Origin: JAVZLH01 sp038883475
GTDB lineage: Archaea > Thermoproteota > Bathyarchaeia > Bathyarchaeales > Bathycorpusculaceae
Direction: 5' to 3'
DNA length: 26,783 nucleotides
Assembly: GCA_038883475.1 (NCBI GenBank)
Contig: JAVZMA010000021.1
Location: 1 to 26,783 of the forward strand
The notes beneath the pieces were generated by a model. The model made no database searches. It was not told where the DNA came from and saw only the letters and a list, made by a program, of their open reading frames with translations. Shown here in pieces: positions 7,637 to 15,172 of the stretch (within the stretch, counting starts at the first letter, position 1; each line of letters begins with the position of its first letter). The translations under genes and the position numbers were made by a program.

Positions 7637-7915
7637 ATGGTGGAATTGAGAATTGACATTTCAGAATTGAAAGGCGAAGGAAGCGAACTTATAGGGGAGC
7701 TTACAGACTTTTTGAAGGAGAAAACGAAAGCTGAAGTTGAGGCAGCAGTAGACGAGATAATCGTCAAAGGCGAAGCTGTTTCAAAGTCTTATTTGAGGGT
7801 TCTACTGCGAAAGTTTCTGCACAAGGAGGAGTTAAAAGAATATTTTAGAGTGATAAGTGGGAAAGAAAACACGTTGAAGGTTAAAGAGAGGAAAATTTCT
7901 GAAGAGGAAGAATAA
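7637..7915 (+). CDS. rpl22e: Ribosomal protein eL22 (L22e) homologue
   Basis: A 92-residue small protein that I recognise as the L22e family of the large ribosomal subunit, best known from eukaryotes. The core of the match is residues 41-73: I-V-x-x-E, then SKSYLRVLLRKFL (eukaryotic form SKRYLKYLTKKYL), then an L-K-E-Y-F-RV stretch matching L-R-D-W-L-RV. A short strand and an acidic tail (SEEEE, eukaryotic DEEEEE) follow. The N-terminal strand and helix (ELRIDIS, LTDFLKEK) also fit the family (KFTLDC, FEQFLQER). The basic loop between them is shortened. The ATG at 7637 follows a GAGGAGG-containing leader and lies 13 nt after the DUF47 stop, so the gene looks like the last member of the ABC transporter operon, an odd place for a ribosomal protein. 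Its stop is 2 bp from the stop of the convergent gene. Confidence 0.8.
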   Translation: MVELRIDISELKGEGSELIGELTDFLKEKTKAEVEAAVDEIIVKGEAVSKSYLRVLLRKFLHKEELKEYFRVISGKENTLKVKERKISEEEE

Positions 7916-7917
7916 GC

Positions 7918-8319
7918 CTATTGCTGCTGCTTTCTTTTAAGTGCTTCCCGCTTTTTCTTCGCTAAGTCCTCTTGAATCTTAAGCGTGTAGTGTCTGGCAA
8001 CATAAGCACTTCTATATGCTTCGTGCAAATTTCCTTCGATAAGAAATTTTTCGGCATCGCCTAAGAGACTCTGCACGTTAGCCAGCATGGATTCTGTTTC
8101 CATGTTTTTGACTTCAGGGTTCGGCTTCCATTTTGCAGATTCGCTTTCACTTTGAATTGTAATAGAGAATAGGAAAAGCGCATATTCTAGTTCTGCTGCA
8201 AGATGCCAGATGCCGTCGGCAAAAGAGTTTTCGTCTCCTTTGCCTAAGGCGTTTGTCAAATTTTTAAGGTGCACCGTTGCAGTTTGTAGAGATTTGGATA
8301 TTTTCTCGGTGATGCTCAT
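7918..8319 (-). CDS. Small helical protein of unknown function
   Basis: A 133-residue, almost wholly alpha-helical soluble protein. It has a hydrophobic helical core (WHLAAELEYALFLFSI), an amphipathic second half (GNLHEAYRSAYVARHYTLKIQEDL) and a strongly basic Gln-rich tail (KKKREALKRKQQQ) that could bind nucleic acid or the ribosome. The arrangement recalls small four-helix bundles such as HEPN-like folds, but no catalytic motif such as RxxxxH is evident, so I do not assign it. The ATG at 8319 is the only good start. The gene is convergent with eL22, with only 2 bp between the two stop codons, leaving no room for a separate terminator. Confidence 0.7.
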   Translation of the reverse strand: MSITEKISKSLQTATVHLKNLTNALGKGDENSFADGIWHLAAELEYALFLFSITIQSESESAKWKPNPEVKNMETESMLANVQSLLGDAEKFLIEGNLHEAYRSAYVARHYTLKIQEDLAKKKREALKRKQQQ

Positions 8320-8387
8320 TGTTCTCAGCCCGTTTCAGCACAGTAATATGATTATTCTTTTTATCTGTTTCGTAATGGTTGATAGGC

Positions 8388-9296
8388 TTAACTCTTCTCC
8401 TTTATGACAAATAATATTCCAGTTAAAACCAGGGCAGAGCCGAAGACGAAGAGCGGTTGAGGTATTTCTTGGAAGATGGCTATGCCTAGAACGGTTGCGC
8501 CGACAGGCTCCAGCAAAGCCAAAGTTGCTGTTTCAAAAGATTTTAGATTGGATAGAGAAGAAAAATACAGCGTGTGGGCTATTGCTGTTGGCAGCAACCC
8601 CAACCCAAAAAGGAAAAGGATGGATTGCGCTTCTGTTGGAAAAGCCAAAGTTTTGTTTATAATTGGCAAGCTTATGATTCCAACTGTTAATGCAGCTGAA
8701 ATGTAAATTGGCAACATCAAAGAAACTATATTCATCTGACTTCTTGTTTTCCTGCCATAGTTGAGGTAAAGCGCCTCAGCCAAAGCGGCTATTACTGCTT
8801 CGAAGTCGCCCTTTAAGCCAGAAGAGAAACTTTCAGGGTTTGCGCCTAAATTTGCAATTGCAGTTTCTGAGGAGGCAATGACGCATACGCCAACAAAAGA
8901 TGTTATCAAACCTAACATGGCGAGGCTTGAGGGCTTAACCTTGAAGAGGAAAACTGAAATCAACATGGCAAAAACTGGCGTGGTGTTAACTAGAACAGTT
9001 GCATTCAATATTGTTGTGTCTTTCACCGCGGAAACAAAAAATATGAAATGCAAGCCAAGAAAAACTCCTAGTAAGAATAGCTGCCTCAGATTTTCTCTGA
9101 CAAGACTAGCGTAAAAGGATTTTTTAAAGACAATTATCAGTGCAGTTAGGGCTGCGCAGGCAATTATTAAACGCCAGAAAACTATGGAAAAAACGTCTAA
9201 ACCATGCAGAAACCTTATGAAAATTGCGGCTGTTCCAAAGAAGACTCCGGCTGTGAAGCCCTCTGCCAAAGCGATTTTTCTAGTTCTAATTTGCAT
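8388..9296 (-). CDS. EamA-family (DMT superfamily) transporter
   Basis: A 302-residue membrane protein with about ten helices arranged as two EamA repeats. The first repeat begins at the N-terminus (GFTAGVFFGTAAIFIRFL) and the second about halfway (GLKGDFEAVIAALAEALYLNY). The typical closing segment ALLEPVGATVLGIAIFQE is present near residues 260-277. Family members export amino acids or other metabolites, or carry nucleotide sugars; the substrate here is unknown. It starts with ATG at 9296. It is divergent from the fumarylacetoacetate-hydrolase-family gene, with a 135-bp shared upstream region. Confidence 0.9.
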   Translation of the reverse strand: MQIRTRKIALAEGFTAGVFFGTAAIFIRFLHGLDVFSIVFWRLIIACAALTALIIVFKKSFYASLVRENLRQLFLLGVFLGLHFIFFVSAVKDTTILNATVLVNTTPVFAMLISVFLFKVKPSSLAMLGLITSFVGVCVIASSETAIANLGANPESFSSGLKGDFEAVIAALAEALYLNYGRKTRSQMNIVSLMLPIYISAALTVGIISLPIINKTLAFPTEAQSILFLFGLGLLPTAIAHTLYFSSLSNLKSFETATLALLEPVGATVLGIAIFQEIPQPLFVFGSALVLTGILFVIKEKS

Positions 9297-9369
9297 TTGA
9301 ATATCACTTTCTCGGCTTTGACAAACCTATCTCAAAGTGCATAGTTTAATGATTAAAATGTCGCGATTA

Positions 9370-9380
9370 TTTAATAAATA
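9370..9380 (+). promoter_or_regulatory. TATA-like element before the FAH-family gene
   Basis: TTTAATAAATA lies about 50 nt before the start codon, which gives a leader of roughly 25-30 nt containing the AAGGAG Shine-Dalgarno at 9415-9420. Confidence 0.35.
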
Positions 9381-9431
9381 AGTCTGTGTAAACAAGTTAG
9401 GCACATTGTTGATTAAGGAGAAGCTTTGCGC

Positions 9432-10334
9432 ATGAAACTTGCCAGATATTGTTTAGGTGGAAGAATATCTTATGGCGCATTAATGAATGAGAAGGTTTTG
9501 CGCTTATCCAGTTTGGCTAGAAAATTCGGTGGAGAACTTCCACGGCGAATCGAAGAATTCATAGAGTTAGGAGATAGAGGCGTTGAAGTTGCGGAAAAGC
9601 TTCTTAGAAAATTGACGGAAAAAGATTATGCAGATGTTTCTGTTCCGTTAGAAAAAGTTAGGTTGTTAGCGCCCATAGCTTCGCCTCCAAAAATCATCTG
9701 TTTAGGATTCAACTACAGAGAACACGCCGAAGAGGGGGAAGCACCATTACCAGAAGAACCAGTAATTTTCATGAAACCCCACACCACCATAATTGGACCA
9801 AAAGAAAACATCGTTAAACCAAGCTTTGTTAAACAACTAGACTATGAAGTGGAATTAGCCATCGTGATTGGAAAGAAAACTAAAAACGTTTCAGTCGCAG
9901 ATGCAAAATCACACATTTTCGGATACACAATTTTAAATGATGTTTCAGCGCGGGACTTCCAATTTAAGGATGGACAGTGGACTAGAGGGAAAAGCTTTGA
10001 CACTTTCGCTCCAACTGGACCATGCATAACAACTGCGAACCAGCTTCAAGATGTTTCAAACCTTCGCATGAGAACATGGGTTAACAACGAACTCCGCCAG
10101 AACTCGACAACACGAAACATGATTTTCAACGTTTACGAAATAGTGCATCATATAAGCCGAGTTATGACGTTGGAGCCATGTGACATAATAGCAACTGGCA
10201 CGCCATCGGGAGTTGGGTTCGCCATAAAGCCACAACCAAAGTTTCTAAAGCATGGAGATGTTGTGCGAATGGAGATTGAAGGAATAGGCATATTAGAGAA
10301 CACGGTTGTGGAGGAGAGGCTACCGTTCCATTGA
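9432..10334 (+). CDS. Fumarylacetoacetate hydrolase family protein
   Basis: A 300-residue enzyme of the FAH superfamily (hydratases, decarboxylases, isomerases and acylpyruvate hydrolases acting on 2-oxo or enol acids). Family marks are the entry motif PPKIICLGFNYREHAEE, PVIFMKPHTTIIGP, the metal-binding Glu pair in DYEVELAIVIGK, the NDVSARDFQ loop, KSFDTFAPTGP and the closing GTPSGVGF motif. The roughly 75-residue N-terminal extension is normal for this subgroup. The natural substrate is not predictable. Either the TTG at 9426 or the ATG at 9432 could be the start. I chose the ATG because AAGGAG (9415-9420) lies 11 nt away and MKLARY is a typical opening for the family. Its stop overlaps the end of rad50 by 15 bp, tail to tail. 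Confidence 0.9.
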   Translation: MKLARYCLGGRISYGALMNEKVLRLSSLARKFGGELPRRIEEFIELGDRGVEVAEKLLRKLTEKDYADVSVPLEKVRLLAPIASPPKIICLGFNYREHAEEGEAPLPEEPVIFMKPHTTIIGPKENIVKPSFVKQLDYEVELAIVIGKKTKNVSVADAKSHIFGYTILNDVSARDFQFKDGQWTRGKSFDTFAPTGPCITTANQLQDVSNLRMRTWVNNELRQNSTTRNMIFNVYEIVHHISRVMTLEPCDIIATGTPSGVGFAIKPQPKFLKHGDVVRMEIEGIGILENTVVEERLPFH

Positions 10335-12407
10335 AACTTTGCTTTCGCCAGCCTCCTTCTCAAGCCTAATCACATGCTCAGCTTTTTCAGCAAAGGCTTC
10401 GCTATGCGTTACTGCTATTATTTGTTCCACAGCCTTAAAGCGGGAAATCGCCTCAGCCAAGCGGTCAATTGAACCGTCTTCACGTCCTAGGCTCTCAGTC
10501 GGTTCATCAAGCAAAAGTAGGCTTAATCCGTGACCTGTTCTAGACTGCATTATTAATTGACCTAACCCAAGGCGGTATGCAAACGCCAGCAACGTCCGTT
10601 CTCCGCCTGATAGGTTTGTAACCTCTCTTTCAACACCGCTTTCGCCCTTAACATACGGTGTGTAAGTCTCGTCAATTAAAATGTTAAGCAGCGGACCTTC
10701 TCCGCCTACTAGGCTGTCAAGCACTTGCTGAACAAAGTTTCTTAAGACTTTCACGAATTCGCTTCGCAGTTTGGGCTGGATGCTTCTGTAGGCGTCTCGG
10801 ATGCTGCTAATTATTTCGACGGTTTTGGCTATTTTTTCCATGCGTTCAAGCTTTTGCTGAGCATTGTCAATTCTGTCTTTAACCTCTTCTAAACGTTTAA
10901 TCAAGTCTTTCTTTCGGCTTTCCTTGGTCCTCAAATCGGATTCTAAAGCGTAAAACTGCCTAAAGGCTTGTTCTCTTCGCAGTTTAGCGGCTTCAAGCTC
11001 TGAAATGTCGAATTTGCCGATTTCTATGCGGACCTTTTCAAGTTGACTTCGCAGCTCATTTTCGATTTTCTGCCTATCCTCAAACTCTTTCGCAAGTTCG
11101 GCTAAAGCCCTCTCTTCCTCATTTACGCGGTTTTTCACATCCTCAATTCGCGGTAACAGCATCTGTAAACTTGAGAAGATTGTGCTGGCTCCGTTTTTCA
11201 TTTTCTGCAGTTCCTCGATTTCCTTTTGAAGCTGGCTTATTGTCTTCTGCCTCTCGCTGTTTTCCTCTTGAATTCTCCGCATCAGACCGTTCTTATATTC
11301 CTCATTTAACGTTTGTAGGCATAATGGACAACGACTTTCAGTTGAAAGCGATGCAATTCTCCTCTGGTCTGCTTGCATACTTCTAAGGGCGGCTTCCTGT
11401 TCAGCTTTAAGGCTTGAAATTTGGTCGTCAAAAGTTGTCAAAAACTGTCTAATAGACTCGAGAGGCTGGTCTGCGGCAACTCCAAAATCCCTAAGCTTAC
11501 TTTTATGGGCTTCTGCTTGTGTTTCCATGCTGGCAAGACGCTGTTTCAAATCGTTTAAGACTCCTTTCTTGCTCTCGATTTTGTTGGCTAAAGAGGCTAG
11601 TGCGTCTTCTATGTTAGCCAAGTTTGTCTGCAGCTGGGTTTCCTTCCGCTTCAGCTCTTCAATTGAGGCTTTTGCTTCCTCAAGCCTTTTAAGCTGCGCT
11701 TCGGCTTCTTCCAAGGCGTTTTTTGCCGTTTTCAATTTTTTCTCAGCGTCTTCTAGCTCGATTTCCAGAAGTGTGAACTGTTCGGTTATGGTGTTGTATT
11801 CGGCTGTTAGCTTGCTCAAGTTAGCAACATCCGGGTCTTTCTCATAGGCTTTTTTCTCGCCTTCATATTCGCGTTGATAGCCAGCAATGTTGCTCCATGC
11901 CGTCTCGTAGTCTGACAAGCCGAAGAGCTCGTCCAGTCGCCGTTGTCTTTCTCTCGGTGCTGCGTCTAAAAGTTCTTTTAGGCGTTCTTGTCTAACCCAG
12001 ACTATTTCGCGGAAAAGCTCCTTGTCCCAGCCAGTAATAGCCTTAAGCTGTTCGGCTACGGCTTCGCTTTTCACGCTGGCTATGGGAGTCTCATCTTCAA
12101 AAAGCTTAAGCTCGTCAAAGTCTTGGCTTATGCCCTTTCCACGCCTTTTAAGTCCACGGGTTATTTTGTAGGTTTTGCCATTCTGCGTGAACTGGACTGT
12201 TACTTTTCCGCTTTCAGCTCCCTCGCGTAAAAGGTAGTCGTAGCTTCTTCCAAGAGGGTCTCCGAACAAAGCGAAGTCTATCGCGTATAGTATGCTTGAT
12301 TTTCCGCAGCCTAAGCCGCCTACGAGACAGTTGAAGCCCCTTGCAAAGGGCACTGTTGATTTTACGTGGGAGCGGATGTTTTCAAGTTGAACCAGTTCAA
12401 TTTTCAT
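10320..12407 (-). CDS. rad50: Rad50-type ATPase with zinc hook
   Basis: The 695-residue SMC-like partner of Mre11 in DNA double-strand-break processing. Walker A is GGLGCGKSS at 30-38. The two coiled-coil arms run from about 175 to 355 and 366 to 540 and flank the zinc hook CPLC at 360-363. The C-terminal lobe has the signature NLSGGERTLLAFAYRLGL from 598, Walker B LLLLDEP at 630-636 and the H-switch His668 in VTHSE. The protein is shorter than most archaeal Rad50s (around 850-890 residues) because of short coils. Two features are unusual: the Asn usual in Rad50 Walker A (GxNGxGKS) is Leu32, and the D-loop LD is LG (Gly641) followed by an acidic stretch. It is cotranscribed with mre11, whose last 4 nt overlap its ATG. 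No herA or nurA gene accompanies the pair. Confidence 0.92.
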   Translation of the reverse strand: MKIELVQLENIRSHVKSTVPFARGFNCLVGGLGCGKSSILYAIDFALFGDPLGRSYDYLLREGAESGKVTVQFTQNGKTYKITRGLKRRGKGISQDFDELKLFEDETPIASVKSEAVAEQLKAITGWDKELFREIVWVRQERLKELLDAAPRERQRRLDELFGLSDYETAWSNIAGYQREYEGEKKAYEKDPDVANLSKLTAEYNTITEQFTLLEIELEDAEKKLKTAKNALEEAEAQLKRLEEAKASIEELKRKETQLQTNLANIEDALASLANKIESKKGVLNDLKQRLASMETQAEAHKSKLRDFGVAADQPLESIRQFLTTFDDQISSLKAEQEAALRSMQADQRRIASLSTESRCPLCLQTLNEEYKNGLMRRIQEENSERQKTISQLQKEIEELQKMKNGASTIFSSLQMLLPRIEDVKNRVNEEERALAELAKEFEDRQKIENELRSQLEKVRIEIGKFDISELEAAKLRREQAFRQFYALESDLRTKESRKKDLIKRLEEVKDRIDNAQQKLERMEKIAKTVEIISSIRDAYRSIQPKLRSEFVKVLRNFVQQVLDSLVGGEGPLLNILIDETYTPYVKGESGVEREVTNLSGGERTLLAFAYRLGLGQLIMQSRTGHGLSLLLLDEPTESLGREDGSIDRLAEAISRFKAVEQIIAVTHSEAFAEKAEHVIRLEKEAGESKVSMER

Positions 12408-13609
12408 TTCAGAAGCTCCTCGAGCGTTTGTTTCACTTTTTCCTCTTGTTTTTTGGTTAATGGTTCAATTAGGTTTAGAGCGACATGAGCTATTTTTTCG
12501 GCTTCTTCGCGGCTGTAGCGTCCCGAGAAAATTTCGAGGAAATATTCGAAGGCCTTCGTTCTTAAATCCTTAAATTCGCTTTCGAATATTGAACGAACCA
12601 TCTCCTCGGAAACCTCGCTTTCACGCAATAAAACAACAGGGTGCACAAACAAGGCTTTCTCGGCAGCGCCCCTAATTTTGGTTATGTCAACCTCAGCGCG
12701 GCTTGCCTCAACGGGCAAGACACCTCTCAAAATTGGAATAATTATTACGCCTTCCTCGTCAGCATTTTTGACAAGTTGAACAGCTAAGTCAGTGATTTTC
12801 GAGGAAGTTATGCCCGTGAAGTCCTGTTCCAAAACGACAAACTTGCGGGGAGACTTGAGCTCTATGAATTCAAGCGAAACCTCGCCTTTCTCACCCACTT
12901 TCACGTAGTAAAAACCTTTTCTGAAGCTAGCCTCATCATAGTCTGTGGTTTCTGTGCATCCGCTATAAACAAGCAAGCCGCCCTTAAACTTGTCAACGTA
13001 AGTTTTGTGCACATGCCCAGCCGCATAATAATTGAAGCCTTCGGGGATAAGTTCCGGGGGTGCTTCAGCCTCCATGTATGGTGGTTTAACATTTGGAAGA
13101 TCTAGAGCTGTGTGGAAAACGAAGATGTTGAAAAGCTGCGGGTCTGGTGTTGGTTTATTATTTTCTAGGAAGACGGGAAGCTGTTCCACTGTTTTCCGTC
13201 TAGTTCTAAAGTTTGGCACGCCGTAAACGTAGCAGCAGTCGGGTTTTCTCCAGCATGCACCTTCATGCTTTGGCAAATGATAAATTAGCCCAGCGCTGTC
13301 TAATGGGTTCAGGATTGTTCCTGTCAAAATGTTTGGTGCAGAATCATGGGAACCATCAACAGTTAAAACTGGGATTTCTGCCTCGCGGAGACGCCTAAAG
13401 TTTCTTATGGCTGTTTCTAGCGTCGCATTCGAGGGACGCGCTTGGTGAAATAGGTCTCCAGCGATAATCATGAAGTCTGGTTTTAACTCAATTGTTTTTT
13501 CAACCAGTTCTTCAAAGGCTCTGTCAAAGTCTTCGCGCCTAGCCTCTAAGCCATATTGTGAATAGCCCAAATGTAAGTCTGCAGCGTGGACAAAACTGAA
13601 AGCTCTCAT
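12404..13609 (-). CDS. mre11: Mre11-type nuclease
   Basis: A 401-residue metallophosphoesterase that processes DNA ends with Rad50. The active-site residues fall at the spacing known from Pyrococcus Mre11: Asp11 and His13 (HAADLHLG), Asp52 (GDLF), His88 and Asp89 (DGSHDS), His166 (VFHTALD), His199 and His201 (GHVHK). One canonical ligand differs: the Asn of the GNH motif is Ser87 (codon TCC). The C-terminal third holds the capping and Rad50-binding regions. The ATG at 13609 has GGAAAAGGAG 11 nt upstream. The stop overlaps the rad50 start by 4 nt (ATGA arrangement). It is divergent from the AN1/M50 gene. Confidence 0.93.
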   Translation of the reverse strand: MRAFSFVHAADLHLGYSQYGLEARREDFDRAFEELVEKTIELKPDFMIIAGDLFHQARPSNATLETAIRNFRRLREAEIPVLTVDGSHDSAPNILTGTILNPLDSAGLIYHLPKHEGACWRKPDCCYVYGVPNFRTRRKTVEQLPVFLENNKPTPDPQLFNIFVFHTALDLPNVKPPYMEAEAPPELIPEGFNYYAAGHVHKTYVDKFKGGLLVYSGCTETTDYDEASFRKGFYYVKVGEKGEVSLEFIELKSPRKFVVLEQDFTGITSSKITDLAVQLVKNADEEGVIIIPILRGVLPVEASRAEVDITKIRGAAEKALFVHPVVLLRESEVSEEMVRSIFESEFKDLRTKAFEYFLEIFSGRYSREEAEKIAHVALNLIEPLTKKQEEKVKQTLEELLK

Positions 13610-13694
13610 ATTTTTCTCTACTCCTTTTCCAAATTTAGCTTATTGTTTCGGGTTTTAAGTGTTTAGTACATGCGCTTGCGCACTGAAAGGGAAA

Positions 13695-13703
13695 CATATA
13701 AAC
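13695..13703 (+). promoter_or_regulatory. TATA box for the AN1/M50 gene
   Basis: CATATAAAC lies about 40-48 nt before the ATG at 13743. Upstream, at 13672-13683, the inverted repeat TGCGC-TT-GCGCA could be a regulator site, though it is short. Confidence 0.45.
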
Positions 13704-13742
13704 GATATCCGCTTCACTACTAGAGCAAAAGGCGCGCCGAAA

Positions 13743-14537
13743 ATGAGATGCCAAAAATGTGGAAGAGAAGTTTTCCTGCCCTTCAAATGCCCCTACTGTG
13801 GAGAATACTTCTGTTCTGAACATCGCCTGCCGGAAAACCATGAATGCCCTCAGATGGAGTTGGCGCGTGCACCCAAAGAAGAAACGCCTATGGCAACTGT
13901 TCAAAAGCCATACCAATACTCCATATCCTATATACCAGTTGAAACCGCAACAAGGGGAAGGGTGCATTTCAGCATTGTAGAGATTAAGCATTTGTCAATA
14001 GCCGCCTTGCTTGTCGCTGGAATAGGCGCGTCTTGGGGAATTTATTTCTACACAAACCCGCTAATGTTGACCTTATTTGCTGCTGTTTTCACAGCATTCT
14101 TCTTGGCGCATGAGTTGGCGCACAAGTTTGCTGCACAGAAAAGCGGGTTGTGGGCTGAGTTTAGATTGACGCTTTTTGGCGCTGCTTTGACTTTGCTTTC
14201 CATAATCTCGCCGTTTTTCAAAATCATATCTCCAGGTGCTGTAATGATTGGGGGATTCTTTGAAAGGGGAAAGGTTGGAAAAATTTCGATAGCTGGTCCC
14301 GCAACAAACATCATATTATCCTTAGGTTTTCTTTTGGCGGCGTTTTTAGTTCCTGCTGGCAACTTTGTGCTTTTACTGAGTTTCGCCATTAACGCTTGGA
14401 TAGCCTTTTTCAACCTAATACCCTTCGGGATACTTGACGGCTTCAAAGTTTTCTCATGGAACAAGATGATTTGGGCTTTGGCTTTCGCAACAAGTCTGGT
14501 TCTCACCATAGCTTCTTCTATGCTTCTCCCGATTTAA
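13743..14537 (+). CDS. AN1 zinc finger fused to a site-2 (M50) protease
   Basis: A 264-residue membrane metalloprotease. Residues 1-36 form an AN1-type zinc finger with all eight ligands: Cys3, Cys6, Cys16, Cys19, Cys24, His27, His33 and Cys35. A linker of about 45 residues leads to an M50-like intramembrane protease with five or six helices. The catalytic motif HELAH is at 123-127, and the second metal motif is FNLIPFGILDG near the C-terminus. Site-2 proteases cut substrates within the membrane; the AN1 finger, a eukaryotic-type ubiquitin/stress-response module, probably recognises partners on the cytoplasmic face. The frame is open 28 codons upstream, but the ATG at 13743 gives the finger directly at the N-terminus and fits the TATA box. 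The winged-helix gene follows after 51 nt. Confidence 0.88.
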   Translation: MRCQKCGREVFLPFKCPYCGEYFCSEHRLPENHECPQMELARAPKEETPMATVQKPYQYSISYIPVETATRGRVHFSIVEIKHLSIAALLVAGIGASWGIYFYTNPLMLTLFAAVFTAFFLAHELAHKFAAQKSGLWAEFRLTLFGAALTLLSIISPFFKIISPGAVMIGGFFERGKVGKISIAGPATNIILSLGFLLAAFLVPAGNFVLLLSFAINAWIAFFNLIPFGILDGFKVFSWNKMIWALAFATSLVLTIASSMLLPI

Positions 14538-14562
14538 CCGCAAAAAATATGTGGATAACAGT

Positions 14563-14570
14563 CTTTAAAT
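14563..14570 (+). promoter_or_regulatory. TATA-like box for the winged-helix gene
   Basis: CTTTAAAT lies 19-26 nt before the ATG at 14589, a spacing that suggests a leaderless transcript. Confidence 0.4.
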
Positions 14571-14588
14571 CTGGTTAAGTGGTTTTTA

Positions 14589-14858
14589 ATGAAGGGAAGG
14601 GTTAACCGTGATAGGCACGATATTGTTGTTGAGATTTTGGAGAAGGCGAAGTCTGGAAGGAGCAAAACGGAGTTAATGCGGGAGGTTGGGCTTTCCTACA
14701 CACAGTCAAAACAGTATTTTTCGGCGCTGACAGAAAAGGGGTTGCTGGAAATCGACGAGGATAACCGTTATTTTACGGCAAAGAAAGGCTTGGAGTTTTT
14801 GGAAAAATGCAAAAACTGCCTAATATTTAAGTGGACTGGGCAAAAGAAAAAGCGTTAA
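14589..14858 (+). CDS. Small winged helix-turn-helix protein
   Basis: An 89-residue DNA-binding protein. The HTH is clear: HDIVVEILEKAKSGRSKTEL as the first helices, then LMREVGLSYTQSKQYFSALT as the recognition unit, then the wing GLLEIDEDNRYFTAKKG. A basic C-terminal tail (WTGQKKKR) follows a CKNC pair. This layout matches the archaeal single-domain winged-helix regulators (HTH_45/DUF4364-like). The target genes are unknown; the adjacent AN1/M50 protease gene is a candidate. It is convergent with S10, with a 5-bp gap. Confidence 0.8.
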   Translation: MKGRVNRDRHDIVVEILEKAKSGRSKTELMREVGLSYTQSKQYFSALTEKGLLEIDEDNRYFTAKKGLEFLEKCKNCLIFKWTGQKKKR

Positions 14859-14863
14859 GCCTT

Positions 14864-15172
14864 TTATAGAAGTTCTATTGTCACGTGCACTTCTTCTGGA
14901 ACGCGGATTCGCATTATACGCCTCATAACCCGTTCTTCAGCGTCTATGTCAACGAGGCGTTTGTGGATGCGCATTTCCCACTTGTCCCATGTTGCTGTTC
15001 CTTCTCCGCAAGGAGATTTTAAAACTGGAACTTTAAGCCTCTTTGTTGGGAGGGGGATGGGACCAGTCATTTTTACTCCGGTTTTTTGGGCGATGCTCTT
15101 CAGTTCCTCACATACTTCTTCAAGCTTCTTGCAATCTGTACTTGTTAGGCGTATTCTTGCTTTTCTCGCCAT
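14864..15172 (-). CDS. rps10: 30S ribosomal protein S10 (uS10)
   Basis: 102 residues, the normal archaeal length. It has the S10 core: ARIRLTSTD at the N-terminus, KTGVKMTGPIPLPTKRLKVP in the extended loop that reaches into the head of the small subunit, WEMRIHKRLVDID, and VPEEVHVTIEL at the end. The ATG at 15172 is preceded by a GATGGG run. In many archaea S10 follows the EF-1alpha gene; here the 230 bp upstream hold no such gene and the next gene is divergent. Confidence 0.97.
   Translation of the reverse strand: MARKARIRLTSTDCKKLEEVCEELKSIAQKTGVKMTGPIPLPTKRLKVPVLKSPCGEGTATWDKWEMRIHKRLVDIDAEERVMRRIMRIRVPEEVHVTIELL

Noticed and set aside
11527..11847. Long Ser-rich plus-strand open frame opposite rad50
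   Set aside because: It is the antisense shadow of the Glu/Lys-rich coiled coil. It has no ribosome site and its composition is explained by the opposite strand.
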